A stretch of DNA of 64,000 nucleotides, taken from contig CAVSJJ010000006.1 in the NCBI GenBank assembly GCA_963728395.1, positions 246,462 to 310,461 of the forward strand, written 5' to 3'. The position numbers and the translations under genes are program-made. Positions 48,064 to 57,631 of the stretch are shown here, piece after piece. The notes under the pieces were generated by a model. It did not search any database. It saw nothing but the letters and a program-made list of their open reading frames with translations, and was not told the DNA's origin. Source of the DNA: CAVSJJ01 sp963728395. GTDB lineage: Bacteria; Actinomycetota; Actinomycetes; Actinomycetales; Dermatophilaceae. Position 1 is the first letter of the stretch, and every line of letters starts with the position of its first letter.

Positions 48064-49926
48064 ATGCGGATACGCCTCCTGGGACTCTTGTCCGCGCTGT
48101 TGCTCATCCTCCTGCCCGCGACGGCGAATGCCGCCTCCACGCCCACCCCGACCGGCGGCGAGAAGAAGGTCCTCACCGTCGGCATCGTCAACGACGTCGA
48201 CTCGCTCAACCCGTTCGTCGGCTTCCTCGTCGAGTCCTACGAGGTGTGGGGCCTGATGTACGACACGCTGACCGGCTACAGCGCGAAGGACTTCGCGGCG
48301 GTCCCCGGTCTGGCGAAGTCGTGGACGACCTCGCCCGACGGCAAGACGTGGACCTACACCCTCCAGTCCGGCGTGAAGTGGTCCGACGGCGAGCCGCTGA
48401 CGGCCAAGGACGCGGCATACACCTTCAACCGGATCATCAACGGCTCGGCCGAGCAGACGAACTACGGCAACTACGTCGCCAACATCGTCAAGGCCGAGGC
48501 GCCGGACGACACGACGCTCGTGCTCACGACGAAGGTCCCGACGCCGACGATGCTCCACCTCGCCGTGCCGATCCTCCCCGAGCACATCTGGAAGCAGATC
48601 AGCGAGAAGCAGGTCTCGACGTTCAAGAACGACCCGAGCGGCACGCCCGCGCCGGTCGGCTCGGGACCCTACGTCCTCACCGACCGCAAGGTCGGCCAGT
48701 ACGTCACCCTCGAGGCGAACAAGAGCTACTGGGGCGGCGCGCCGCACATGGACCAGATCGTCTTCCGCGTCTACTCCAGCGCCGAGGCCCTTGCCCAGGC
48801 CCTGCGCAAGGGCGAGATCGACATCGCCGACAGCCTCGAGGCCAACGTCTTCAACTCCCTCAAGGGCCAGGAGGGCATCACGACCCTCCCGGCGAAGTAC
48901 TCCGGCTTCAACGAGATCGCCTTCAACGTCGGCGCGGCGCTGACCAACGGCACTCCCATCGGCGACGGGCACCCGGCGCTGAAGGACAAGCGGGTCCGCC
49001 TCGCGCTGGCCCACGCCGTCGACCTGCAGACGATCCTCCAGCGGGCCATCGGCGGCTACGGCGAGGTCGCGACGGGCGTCATCCCGTCGATGTACGCGAA
49101 TCTGCACTACCAGCCGGACACGCCGTACGACTTCAACATCGCCGAGGCGAACCAGATGCTCGACGACGCCGGCTACAAGCGGGGCGCGGACGGGATCCGG
49201 CGGATGCCGGACGGGACGCACCCGCTGAAGTTCCGCTTCTTCGCGCGCTCGGAGTCCAAGCCGTCCCAGACGACGATGCAGTTCGTCAAGGAGTGGTTCG
49301 CCGAGCTCGGGATCGACGTCATCCCCAAGACGATCTCCGAGGACCAGCTGACCGAGGCCGTGACGACGGGCAACTTCGACATGTTCGAGTGGGGCTGGGT
49401 CGTCGAGCCGGATCCCGACTTCCAGCTCAGCGTCTTCACCTGTGACCAGCGCTCCTACAAGGAGGGCGGCCAGATCCAGGCCGGCCTGTCCGACGGCTTC
49501 TACTGCAACCCGGCCTACGACAAGCTCTACAACGAGCAGAAGACCCAGATCGACCCGACCCAGCGGGCCGACACCGTCAAGGCGATGCAGAAGATCCTCT
49601 ACGACGACGTGCCGTACCTGCTGGAGTACTACTACGACGACCTGCAGGCCTACCGGAGCGACCGGATCGCCGGCGTGGTCAACCAGCCGGAGCCGGACGG
49701 CGTCATCGCCTTCCAGTACGGCACGTACACCTACCGCGAGGTGATGACGAAGGCGGACTACGACGCCCTGCACTCCGCGAACGCGTCGGCGACCGGGAGC
49801 GCCGCCTCCTCCGGTGGCTCCTCGACGGGACTGCTCATCGGCGGTCTCGCAGCCCTCGTCGTCCTCGCGGGCGGCGGCGTGCTCCTCATGCGTCGCAACC
49901 GACAGACGGCGGCCGACCGCGAGTGA
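48064..49926 (+). CDS. Peptide ABC transporter substrate-binding protein with C-terminal membrane anchor
   Basis: 620 aa. Sec signal (1-23, ends ATANAAS) without a lipobox Cys, then the family 5 extracellular solute-binding fold: VGIVNDVDSLNPFVGFLVES (about 38-57), LAKSWTTSPDGKTWTYTLQS, VKWSDGEPLTAKDAAYTFNR. A Ser/Gly linker (about 580-592) leads to one hydrophobic helix (LLIGGLAALVVLAGGGVLLM) and a basic end, a C-terminal anchor in place of the usual lipid anchor. It captures peptides for the permease encoded next. First gene of a five-gene operon with 4-nt overlaps throughout. Confidence 0.9.
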   Translation: MRIRLLGLLSALLLILLPATANAASTPTPTGGEKKVLTVGIVNDVDSLNPFVGFLVESYEVWGLMYDTLTGYSAKDFAAVPGLAKSWTTSPDGKTWTYTLQSGVKWSDGEPLTAKDAAYTFNRIINGSAEQTNYGNYVANIVKAEAPDDTTLVLTTKVPTPTMLHLAVPILPEHIWKQISEKQVSTFKNDPSGTPAPVGSGPYVLTDRKVGQYVTLEANKSYWGGAPHMDQIVFRVYSSAEALAQALRKGEIDIADSLEANVFNSLKGQEGITTLPAKYSGFNEIAFNVGAALTNGTPIGDGHPALKDKRVRLALAHAVDLQTILQRAIGGYGEVATGVIPSMYANLHYQPDTPYDFNIAEANQMLDDAGYKRGADGIRRMPDGTHPLKFRFFARSESKPSQTTMQFVKEWFAELGIDVIPKTISEDQLTEAVTTGNFDMFEWGWVVEPDPDFQLSVFTCDQRSYKEGGQIQAGLSDGFYCNPAYDKLYNEQKTQIDPTQRADTVKAMQKILYDDVPYLLEYYYDDLQAYRSDRIAGVVNQPEPDGVIAFQYGTYTYREVMTKADYDALHSANASATGSAASSGGSSTGLLIGGLAALVVLAGGGVLLMRRNRQTAADRE

Positions 49927-50906
49927 ACGCCACCGTCCGATGGGTGATCGGGAAGGTCGGCACGTCGGCGCTGACCCTCCTGTTCGTCCTCGTGTTCAAC
50001 TTCTTCCTCTTCCGGATGCTGCCCGGCGACGCGGTCCGCAGCTACACCCGGGGGCGGCAGATCGACCCCGCGCAGCTGGCCGCACTCCGGCGCAGCCTCC
50101 ACCTCGACGACTCGTTGTGGGTCCAGTTCTGGTCCTACCTGCGCAACCCGTTCAACCCGGACGTGCTGTCGCTGCAGTTCCGTCAGCCCGTCTTCTCCGT
50201 CATCGGGGACCGGGTCTGGCCGACCGTCCTGCTCGTCGGCACCTCGACGATCCTCGCAACCCTCATCGGGACGTGGATGGGCGTCCGCAGCGCCTGGCGG
50301 GCCGGGAGCCGGTTCGACCGGTCGGCGACGACGTTCTCCGTCGTCCTCTACGCGATGCCTGAGTTCTGGCTCGGAATGCTCCTGCTCATCGCCTTCTCGG
50401 CCGGGGTGGGCTTCCTGCCCGGCATCTTCCCCAGCGGCGGCATGACCTCCGTCGGGGGCGACACGAGCGTCGTGGCCCAGGTGCAGGACGTGCTGCTCCA
50501 CCTGACCCTGCCGGTGGCGACCCTCACCCTGGCCTACCTCGCCGAGTACGCCCTCGTCATGCGCTCCTCACTGCTGGACGAGATGGGCTCGGACTACCTC
50601 GTCACGGCCAAGGCCAAGGGTCTGCGCGACACCCTCGTGCGGCGGCGCCACGCAGTCCCCAACGCCATGCTGCCGACGATGACCCTCATCTTCCTCAACA
50701 TCGGCTTCATCATCGGCGGCGCGATCACGGTCGAGTCCGTCTTCTCGTGGCCGGGCCTCGGGCAGCTGACCTACCAGGCGCTGCGCGGCCCCGACGTGCC
50801 GCTGCTCCAGGCGATCTTCCTCGTCATCTCGGTCGGCGTCGTCTTCGCCAACCTTCTCGCCGACCTGCTCTACGGCGTCTTGGACCCGCGGGTGAGGACG
50901 CAATGA
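49923..50906 (+). CDS. Peptide ABC transporter permease (DppB-type)
   Basis: 327 aa from GTG 49923 (GTGA overlap). The N-terminal TM is followed by FRMLPGDAVRSYTRG, the DppB signature, then a 100-residue external region and five more helices. The EAA loop for ATPase docking is seen at EMGSDYLVTAKAKGLRDTLV (about 219-238). The end, LLADLLYGVLDPRVRTQ, is the family's conserved D-P-R motif. It forms half of the membrane channel. Confidence 0.93.
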   Translation: MNATVRWVIGKVGTSALTLLFVLVFNFFLFRMLPGDAVRSYTRGRQIDPAQLAALRRSLHLDDSLWVQFWSYLRNPFNPDVLSLQFRQPVFSVIGDRVWPTVLLVGTSTILATLIGTWMGVRSAWRAGSRFDRSATTFSVVLYAMPEFWLGMLLLIAFSAGVGFLPGIFPSGGMTSVGGDTSVVAQVQDVLLHLTLPVATLTLAYLAEYALVMRSSLLDEMGSDYLVTAKAKGLRDTLVRRRHAVPNAMLPTMTLIFLNIGFIIGGAITVESVFSWPGLGQLTYQALRGPDVPLLQAIFLVISVGVVFANLLADLLYGVLDPRVRTQ

Positions 50907-51823
50907 CGACGGCCTCCGCGGCGGGGGCGCCGCTCAGCCCCCGGGCCATCGCGTGGCGGCGGCGACGCCGGTCGCTGGCGCGCTTCTGGCAGGAGTTCCG
51001 TCACGACCGGGCCGGCCTGGCCGGGCTCGCCATGCTCGCGGCATTCGTCCTCGTCGCCCTCCTCGCGCCGGTGCTCGCCAACAGCGACGGGCTCCTCGTC
51101 ACCAAGGCCACCGGCGCATCGCTGGCCCCCCCGAGCTCGGGCTTCCCGCTCGGCACCGACGAGAACGGGCGCTCGGTGCTCACCCTGCTCATCTGGGGCT
51201 CGCGGGTGTCGCTCATCGTCGGCCTCGCCTCGACGGCGATCTCGATGGTGCTCGGCACCTTCGTCGGGATCGCGGCGGGCCACTTCCGGGGCAGCGGCGG
51301 CGAGATCTTCAACCGGATCACCGACTGGTTCCTCGTCATCCCGTTCCTGCCGCTGGCCATCGTCCTGGCCAGCGTCCGCGGCGCCTCCCTCGTCAACGTC
51401 ATCGTCATCATCGGCATCACGTCCTGGCCCGGGACGGCCCGGCTCGTGCGCGCGCAGACCCTCGCGATCGAGGGACGGCCCTATCTCGAGCGCGCCACCG
51501 TCCTCGGCGCCGGCCACTGGCACCGGATGAGCCGGCACGTCCTGCCGAATGTCATGCCGCTCGTCCTGGCGAACACGACGCTGACGGTCGCCATCGCCAT
51601 CCTGTCCGAGACGACGCTGTCCTTCCTCGGCCTCGGTGACCCGACCCATGTCTCCTGGGGGACGATGCTCGACGGGGCCCAGTCGACCGGTGCCATCACC
51701 GCCGGGGACTGGTGGTACGTCCTCCCGCCGGGCATCGCCGTCGTCCTCGTCGTCCTCGCCTTCATGCTCGTCGGGCGTGCCCTCGAGGCCGTCCTCACCC
51801 CTCGGGCGATGGAGGGCCGATGA
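50903..51823 (+). CDS. Peptide ABC transporter permease (DppC-type)
   Basis: 306 aa. A 35-residue basic N-terminus, TM1, then FPLGTDENGRSVLTLLIWGS (about 87-106), the DppC G-T-D-x-x-G-R-D/S motif, four or five further helices, and the EAA loop AIEGRPYLERATVLGAGHWH (about 188-207). LSFLGLGDPTHVSWGTML is the family's late signature. It pairs with the DppB-type permease. Start ATG 50903 overlaps the previous TGA. Confidence 0.93.
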   Translation: MTTASAAGAPLSPRAIAWRRRRRSLARFWQEFRHDRAGLAGLAMLAAFVLVALLAPVLANSDGLLVTKATGASLAPPSSGFPLGTDENGRSVLTLLIWGSRVSLIVGLASTAISMVLGTFVGIAAGHFRGSGGEIFNRITDWFLVIPFLPLAIVLASVRGASLVNVIVIIGITSWPGTARLVRAQTLAIEGRPYLERATVLGAGHWHRMSRHVLPNVMPLVLANTTLTVAIAILSETTLSFLGLGDPTHVSWGTMLDGAQSTGAITAGDWWYVLPPGIAVVLVVLAFMLVGRALEAVLTPRAMEGR

Positions 51824-52845
51824 CGACGACCGCCCCGGTGTCGGCCGAGGACGTCCCCGTTCCCGGCAGCCCGCTGCTGCAGATCGAGGACCTGCACGTC
51901 ACGTATGCCGTGCGCTCCGGCCCGGTCCCGGCCGTCCGTGGCGTCGACCTCACCGTCGCGGCCGGCGAGATCGTCGGCCTCGCCGGCGAGTCCGGCTGCG
52001 GCAAGTCGACCGTCGCCTCCTCCGTGCTCCGGCTGCTGCCCGCCTCGGCGAGCGTGACCGGTCGCATCCTGCTCGGCGGCGAGGACGTGCTGGCGATGAA
52101 CTGGGGCGCCGTCCGCCGGGTGCGCTGGGCCGAGGCGTCGATGGTGTTCCAGGGCGCCCTGCACTCGCTCAACCCGGTGCAGAAGGTGCTTCGCCAGGTC
52201 GCCGAGCCGATCCTGCTCCACGAGCAGGTCAACCCCGACGAGGCGCACGGGCGCGCCCTCGAGCTCCTCGGCCAGGTGGGCATCCCCGCCGGGCGGGCCA
52301 CGGCATACCCGCATCAGCTCTCCGGCGGCCAGCGGCAGCGGGTCATGATCGCGATGTCGCTCGCCTGCAACCCGCGGCTGCTCATCGCCGACGAGCCGAC
52401 GACCGCCCTCGACGTCATGGTGCAGGCCCAGATCCTCGACCTGCTGCGCGACCTCGTGCGCGAGCGCGGCCTCGGCCTGGTCATCATCAGCCACGACCTG
52501 TCGGTGCTCGCCGACCAGTGCGACCGGGTCAACGTCATGTATGCCGGCCGGGTCGTCGAGAGCGGCGAGGCCCGCGGCGTCTTCGCCGCCGCGCGACACC
52601 CCTACTCCGCCGGGCTTTCCGCGGCGTTCCCGACCATCGGCGACGCCGGGTCGCGTTACCGTCCGGCGGGCCTGGCCGGCGACCCGCCGGACCTCGCAGA
52701 CCTGCCGGACGGGTGCGCCTTCCATCCGCGGTGCGCGGTCGCGCAGGACGACTGCCGGAGCGGCGACGTCGGCCTCTCGGTCCTCGACGGCCGACGGATC
52801 GCCTGCCTGCACCCGCGTGCCCCGTCGGCGAGGGAGGACCGATGA
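51820..52845 (+). CDS. Peptide ABC transporter ATPase (DppD-type)
   Basis: 341 aa. Walker A AGESGCGKSTV (about 56-66), Q-loop MVFQGALHSLNPVQ (normally Q-D-P/Q-G), ABC signature HQLSGGQRQRVMIA, Walker B LLIADEPTTALD, H-loop IISHDL. The C-terminal oligopeptide-transporter region has CAFHPRCAVAQDDC, three cysteines of the four that can hold an iron-sulfur cluster in DppD/F. Powers peptide import. ATG 51820 overlaps the preceding stop. Confidence 0.93.
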   Translation: MTTTAPVSAEDVPVPGSPLLQIEDLHVTYAVRSGPVPAVRGVDLTVAAGEIVGLAGESGCGKSTVASSVLRLLPASASVTGRILLGGEDVLAMNWGAVRRVRWAEASMVFQGALHSLNPVQKVLRQVAEPILLHEQVNPDEAHGRALELLGQVGIPAGRATAYPHQLSGGQRQRVMIAMSLACNPRLLIADEPTTALDVMVQAQILDLLRDLVRERGLGLVIISHDLSVLADQCDRVNVMYAGRVVESGEARGVFAAARHPYSAGLSAAFPTIGDAGSRYRPAGLAGDPPDLADLPDGCAFHPRCAVAQDDCRSGDVGLSVLDGRRIACLHPRAPSAREDR

Positions 52846-53870
52846 CGACCGTCGACGACGGCCGCACCGCCGGAGTGCCTCCGAGTCAGGACCCGGCCCG
52901 AGCGGGAGGTGGCAGCCCGGCGCTGCTTGCCGTCACGGATCTGCATGTGGCGTTCCGTCGCGGGCGGGAGGTCGTCCGGGCCGTCGACGGGCTCGACCTG
53001 TCGGTCGGCCGCGGCGAGATCCTCGCCCTCGTGGGCGAGTCCGGGTGCGGCAAGTCGACGCTGGCCCGCACGATGCTCGGGCTGGTGCCACCGACGCGTG
53101 GTGGGGTCAGCCATGACGGGAACCCGTTGCCCAGCAGGGGTTCGCGGCTCAAGGCCTACCGTCGGCACGTCCAGCTCGTCCCCCAGGACCCGGCCGGGGC
53201 GCTCAACCCGCGGCATTCGGTGTTCGAGGCGGTGGCCGAGGGCCTGCGGATCCACGGGGTCCCCGGCGACGAGGTGGAGCTCGTCTCCGCCGCCCTGTCC
53301 AAGGCCGGACTCCGCCCGCCGGAGAAGTTCTTCCTCCGGTATCCGCACGAGCTGTCCGGAGGCCAGCGCCAGCGCGTCGTCATCGCCGGTGCGCTCGTCC
53401 TCGAACCCGATGTCATCGTCGCCGACGAGCCCGTCTCGGCGCTCGACGCCTCGGTCCGCGGCGAGATCCTCGCCCTGCTGCTCACGCTGCGCGACGAGCT
53501 GGGGCTGACGGTCGTCGTCGTCACCCACGACCTCGGCCTCGCGTGGAACATCGCCGACCGGATCGCCGTGATGTACCTCGGCCGGATCGTCGAGGTGGGC
53601 ACCGTCGAGGAGGTTCTCGACAACCCCCTGCACCCCTACACCCAGGCCCTGCTGTCGGTCGTCCCCGAGATCAACCACGTCGAGCAGGTCGTCCTCTCGG
53701 GCGAGCCGCCGGACGCGACGAGGGTACCTTCGGGCTGCCGGTTCCGACCGCGGTGTCCCCTGTATGCCGGATCCACCGACGCCGTGCTCCGCACCCGCTG
53801 TGAGGGCGAGTCGCCCGTCGTGCTCCCCGGCGGCGGTCCGCACACCGCCGCGTGCCACGCCAGGCCCTGA
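52842..53870 (+). CDS. Peptide ABC transporter ATPase (DppF-type)
   Basis: 342 aa. Walker A VGESGCGKSTLART (about 64-77), Q-loop LVPQDPAGALNPRH, signature HELSGGQRQRVVIAG, Walker B VIVADEPVSALDASV, H-loop VVTHDLGLAWNIAD and C-terminal GCRFRPRCPLYAG. The region between Walker A and the Q-loop is somewhat short (GVSHDGNPLPSRGSRLKAYR). It completes the heterodimeric ATPase. Last gene of the operon, followed by the palindromic element. Confidence 0.93.
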   Translation: MTTVDDGRTAGVPPSQDPARAGGGSPALLAVTDLHVAFRRGREVVRAVDGLDLSVGRGEILALVGESGCGKSTLARTMLGLVPPTRGGVSHDGNPLPSRGSRLKAYRRHVQLVPQDPAGALNPRHSVFEAVAEGLRIHGVPGDEVELVSAALSKAGLRPPEKFFLRYPHELSGGQRQRVVIAGALVLEPDVIVADEPVSALDASVRGEILALLLTLRDELGLTVVVVTHDLGLAWNIADRIAVMYLGRIVEVGTVEEVLDNPLHPYTQALLSVVPEINHVEQVVLSGEPPDATRVPSGCRFRPRCPLYAGSTDAVLRTRCEGESPVVLPGGGPHTAACHARP

Positions 53871-53907
53871 CCGCCGGCGCCCCTCGGTGCCCCCTCGGCG
53901 CGACCTC

Positions 53908-53980
53908 ACCCGGGAACCTGGCACTTCGCACGGGATATGTTCCCGGGTGAAGTGCCATGTTCCCGCCTGAGGCGGGGAAC
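53908..53980. repeat. Composite palindromic element, copy 2 (probable terminator)
   Basis: Arms CACCCGGGAAC (53908-53918)/GTTCCCGGGTG (53939-53949) and overlapping arms GGCACTTC (53920-53927)/GAAGTGCC (53949-53956) allow two alternative hairpins, followed by GTTCCCGCC-TGA-GGCGGGGAAC (53959-53980). Same modules as 19290-19368, in reverse order, between convergent genes. Confidence 0.65.
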
Positions 53981-54008
53981 TTGTGGCCGGGCGGGGGCGG
54001 GTGAGCGG

Positions 54009-55082
54009 TCACGGGTGGGGGGTGAGCAGGGGGCGCAGGGTGTCCGCGTCGAGGCCCGGGACCACGTGGCCGCCGCGCCCGACGACGGTCGGCGCCGCGA
54101 GCAGGCTGGCCAGGACCGCCTCCTCCGTCGCGTCGACGACGGCCTCGAAGAGCGGGACGAGCTGAGCACCGGGCAGCGGCGTTGTCGCACAGCGTGTTCC
54201 GCGCGGCGCCGCCATCGCCGTCGATGCCGCGAGGAAGATCTCGCCACTGCCGTGCGAGGCGATGCTTCCGGTACGGGCGAGACCGAGCCCCACCCGCCGG
54301 GCCAGCCGCTGACAGCCGGCCGAGTCGACGGGAGCGTCGGTGAGGACGATGCCGATGCAGCTCCCCGCGTCGGGCGGCGTCGGGTCGGCCACCGGTTCGG
54401 GCAGGAGCCGGCCCACCGGGACACCGCCGATCGTCAACCGCTCGCGCACACCGAAGTTCGTCAGGAGCAACACGCCCACGACGTGCCCCGACGGCAGGAC
54501 TCTCGACGCCGTCCCGATGCCACCCTTGAACCCGAGACAGCTCATTCCCGTTCCCGCCCCGACCGCCCCCTGCGCAGGTGCCGATCGGGACCCGACGGAC
54601 TCGCGGGCGGCGGCATACGCGGCGGCCACGTCGTCCCGGGTCACCTGCATCCGGCGCGCGTCGCTGAGGTGCGAGTCGTCGCACTCGGCGACGACGGGGA
54701 TGACGACGTCGTCGCCGATGTCCTCGTTCTCCTCGATCATCAGCTCGCACGCCGCGTCGTACACCCGACCGAGCTGCATCGTCGAGGTGAGGAAGATCGG
54801 CGACTCGATGAGTCCCCACTCACCGGCCGACAGGAAGCCGGTGCACTCGCCCGAGCCATTGAGGACCGCGCCCCCGGCCGCGACGGGAGTCCGGTAGGGG
54901 TCGGCGGCGGGCAGCACCACGGTGACTCCGGTGCGGGCGACGCCGCGACCGGCCGGCGGATCGGGCTCGTCCCGCCACACCGTCGCGTGGCCGACGCCGA
55001 CCCCGGGCACGTCGAGGATCGAGGCCGTCGGGCCGCTGGGATGAGGGCCGATGACGAGGGGCAGATCGACGACGCGTGCCAT
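54009..55082 (-). CDS. P1-family aminopeptidase (DmpA-like, self-cleaving)
   Basis: 357 aa from ATG 55082. VPGVGVGHATVWRDE near the N-terminus, GECTGFLSAGEWGLIESPIF, GAVGAGTGMSCLGFKGGIGT (the DmpA substrate-pocket motif), and GSCIGIVLTDAPVDSAGCQR where the Gly-Ser bond is the expected autoproteolysis site that frees the catalytic Ser. It is an Ntn-fold aminopeptidase removing N-terminal residues. Upstream in-frame ATG 55094 exists, but it lies inside the divergent gene. CATGCT ends 7 nt before 55082. It fits the peptide-use theme of the preceding operon. Confidence 0.88.
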   Translation of the reverse strand: MARVVDLPLVIGPHPSGPTASILDVPGVGVGHATVWRDEPDPPAGRGVARTGVTVVLPAADPYRTPVAAGGAVLNGSGECTGFLSAGEWGLIESPIFLTSTMQLGRVYDAACELMIEENEDIGDDVVIPVVAECDDSHLSDARRMQVTRDDVAAAYAAARESVGSRSAPAQGAVGAGTGMSCLGFKGGIGTASRVLPSGHVVGVLLLTNFGVRERLTIGGVPVGRLLPEPVADPTPPDAGSCIGIVLTDAPVDSAGCQRLARRVGLGLARTGSIASHGSGEIFLAASTAMAAPRGTRCATTPLPGAQLVPLFEAVVDATEEAVLASLLAAPTVVGRGGHVVPGLDADTLRPLLTPHP

Positions 55083-55092
55083 GATGCACAGC

Positions 55093-56172
55093 ATGCCCGA
55101 CCGCCCGCTCGCCGGACTGTCTGTCGTCACCGACCCGGCCACGGAGCGTCACGAGCCCGGAGCCGAGATCTTCGTCGGCGTCCGCACACCGGGAACCGAG
55201 GTCCCGGCCCGCGTCCGCGTCATCCGCGACCACCTCGAGCGCATCGGCGCCGCGACGGTCCCGCCCGATCGGCACGACGACACCGTCCTCGGGCTCGTCC
55301 ACTCACCGGAGCTGCTCGGCTGGCTCCTCTCCGCGTCGACGCGGTGGTCGCGGGGCTCGTATGCCGCCGATCCGGGCCAGGACCGGGTCGTCCCCTACGT
55401 CTTTCCCACCGAGGGCCTCCTCCAGGGGCTCCCGGTGCGCGAGCCGGTGGCGACCCACGCCGCCGCCGGTCGCTACTGCTACGACACGATGACCCTCGTC
55501 GGGCCGGGCACCTGGGCCGCGGCGCGGGCGAGCGTCGACATCGCCCAGACCGCCGCCGAGCGCGCCCTCGCCGACGGCGCGGCATACGGGCTGTGCCGCC
55601 CCCCGGGGCACCATGCGACCCGGGAGGCCTTCGGCGGCTCCTGCTACCTCAACAACGCCGCCATCGCCGCAGAGACGATGCGACGCGCGGGCGTGGACCG
55701 GGTCGCCGTCATCGACATCGACGCCCACCACGGCAACGGCACCCAGTCCCTGCTCTACGAGCGGGACGACGTCTTCTACGGCTCGGTCCACGTCGACCCG
55801 GGCGCCGGCTGGTTCCCGCACTACCTCGGGTTCGCGGACGAGACCGGCCGCGGCGCCGGCACGGGCTGGAACCGGAACCTCCCACTCACGGAGGGCAGCG
55901 CCGATGACGCCTTCGTCACCGCCGTCGAGGACCTGGCCGCGACGGCCGCGGGCCTCGGCGTCGGGGCGCTCGTCGTCTCGCTCGGGGTCGATGCCGCCGG
56001 CGAGGACCCGGAGAGCCCGCTGCGGGTGACGCCTGCGGGCTTCCGGGCCGCGGGCGCGACGCTCGCCGCCCTCGGCCTGCCCACCGCCCTGGTCCAGGAG
56101 GGCGGGTACGACCTGCTCCACCTCGGTCCCCTCGTCGGTGAGGTCCTCGCGCCCTTCGCGTCCCGTCACTGA
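55093..56172 (+). CDS. Histone-deacetylase-family (AcuC/polyamine deacetylase-like) zinc hydrolase
   Basis: 359 aa. YGLCRPPGHHATREAFGGSC (about 168-187) with the catalytic His-His, VIDIDAHHGNGTQSL (about 211-225) with Asp/His zinc ligands, LGVDAAGEDPESPL with the third zinc Asp, and VQEGGYDLLHLG. It removes acetyl groups from acetylated amines, polyamines or lysine. ATG 55093 follows CATGAT by 7 nt (leaderless); ATG 55081 and 55084 are in-frame alternatives. The start region is only 10 bp from the divergent peptidase start. Confidence 0.9.
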   Translation: MPDRPLAGLSVVTDPATERHEPGAEIFVGVRTPGTEVPARVRVIRDHLERIGAATVPPDRHDDTVLGLVHSPELLGWLLSASTRWSRGSYAADPGQDRVVPYVFPTEGLLQGLPVREPVATHAAAGRYCYDTMTLVGPGTWAAARASVDIAQTAAERALADGAAYGLCRPPGHHATREAFGGSCYLNNAAIAAETMRRAGVDRVAVIDIDAHHGNGTQSLLYERDDVFYGSVHVDPGAGWFPHYLGFADETGRGAGTGWNRNLPLTEGSADDAFVTAVEDLAATAAGLGVGALVVSLGVDAAGEDPESPLRVTPAGFRAAGATLAALGLPTALVQEGGYDLLHLGPLVGEVLAPFASRH

Positions 56173-56271
56173 CGAGCCGTTTCCCTCCAGGGCCCGACGG
56201 GGAATAGTGGGTCGGACATGGCTCCGGGCGCGAACCCGCCCGTGAGCGGCCACCCGAGCGGAAGGACCCCC

Positions 56272-57630
56272 ATGCAGACCTACGACATCGCGGTCATCGG
56301 GATGGGACCGGGGGGCGAGGCCGTCGCCGGGTCGCTCGCCGGGGCCGGCCTGTCGGTCCTCGGCGTCGACAACCGGCTCGTCGGCGGTGAGTGCCCCTAC
56401 TGGGGCTGCATCCCGAGCAAGATGATGGTCCGTGGCGCCGACGCCCTCGCCGAGGCGCGACGCGTGGGCGAGCTGTCCGGCTCGGTGGGTCAGGTGCGCC
56501 CGGACTTCGGTGCCGTCGCCGCCCGGATCCGCTCGGAGGCCACCGACGACTGGGACGACGAGGCCGCCGTCAAGCGATTCACCGACGCCGGCGGGGTGTT
56601 CGTCCGCGGGACGGGGCGGCTGGCGAGCAAGGAGCGGATCGAGGTGGACGGGACGATGTATGCCGTTCGCCGGGGGATCGTCGTCAACACCGGGAGTTCG
56701 CCGGTCATCCCGCCGATCGAGGGCCTCGACGGGGTCGACTACTGGACCAACCACGAGGTCATGGAGGCCCGCGAGCTACCCGGGTCGGTCGTCGTCCTCG
56801 GCGGCGGAGCCATCGGCTGCGAGATGGCGCAGGTGATGTCGCGGTTCGGCTCGACCGTCACGGTCGTCGAGGCGGCCGACCGTCTCCTCCCCCCGGAGGA
56901 GCCCGAGGCCGGCGAGACGCTCCGGGGCGTCTTCGAGGGCGAGGGGATCACCGTGCACACCGGGGTCGGCGCCGAGCGGGTGGCCGCGGTGGACGCCGGG
57001 GTCCGGGTCACCCTCGCGGACGGGACGGAGGTCAGCGCCGAGCGGATCGTCGTCGCGACCGGCCGGCGCGCCGACCCCGAGGCGGTCGGGCTGCACGTCG
57101 TCGGCGTCGACCCCGCCGCCCGCATCGTCCCGGTCGACGAGCGCTGCCGGGTCGCCGACGGCGTCTGGGCGCTGGGCGACATCACCGGCAAGGGCGGCTT
57201 CACCCACGTGTCGATGTACCAGTCCGGCATCGTCACCCGGGACATCCTCGGCACGGAGGGCCCGCCGGCCGACTACCACGCCGTCCCGCGCGTCACCTTC
57301 ACCGACCCGGAGGTCGGCTCGGTCGGCCTGACCGAGCGGGCGGCCCGCGAGCAGCTCGACCACGTCCTCGTCGGCTCGACCCCGGTGCCCGAGACCAGCA
57401 GAGGGTGGATCCACAAGGCCGGCAACGAGGGCCTCATCAAGGTCGTCGCCGACGCCGACCGCGGCATCCTCGTCGGCGCGACGTCGATGGGTCCGGCCGG
57501 CGGTGAGGTGCTCGGCGCCCTTGCCGTCGCGGTCAAGGCACGCGTCCCCGTCGCGACGCTCAAGGACACGATCTGGGCCTACCCGACCTTCCACCGCGGC
57601 ATCGAGGACGCGGTCAACCGCCTCTCCTGA
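56272..57630 (+). CDS. FAD-dependent pyridine nucleotide-disulfide oxidoreductase
   Basis: 452 aa. FAD motif DIAVIGMGPGGEAVAGSLAG (4-23); redox-active disulfide in GGECPYWGCIPSKMM (about 38-52); NAD(P)-binding VVLGGGAIGCEMAQVMSRFG (about 174-193); IVPVDERCRVADGVWALGDI (about 287-306); C-terminal catalytic His in YPTFHRGIEDAV. It has the lipoamide dehydrogenase/mercuric reductase/mycothione reductase architecture. Substrate cannot be told apart from sequence alone; mycothione is a reasonable guess for an actinobacterium. AAGGA is 6 nt before ATG 56272, chosen over the in-frame 56218. Confidence 0.88.
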   Translation: MQTYDIAVIGMGPGGEAVAGSLAGAGLSVLGVDNRLVGGECPYWGCIPSKMMVRGADALAEARRVGELSGSVGQVRPDFGAVAARIRSEATDDWDDEAAVKRFTDAGGVFVRGTGRLASKERIEVDGTMYAVRRGIVVNTGSSPVIPPIEGLDGVDYWTNHEVMEARELPGSVVVLGGGAIGCEMAQVMSRFGSTVTVVEAADRLLPPEEPEAGETLRGVFEGEGITVHTGVGAERVAAVDAGVRVTLADGTEVSAERIVVATGRRADPEAVGLHVVGVDPAARIVPVDERCRVADGVWALGDITGKGGFTHVSMYQSGIVTRDILGTEGPPADYHAVPRVTFTDPEVGSVGLTERAAREQLDHVLVGSTPVPETSRGWIHKAGNEGLIKVVADADRGILVGATSMGPAGGEVLGALAVAVKARVPVATLKDTIWAYPTFHRGIEDAVNRLS

Positions 57631-57631
57631 A

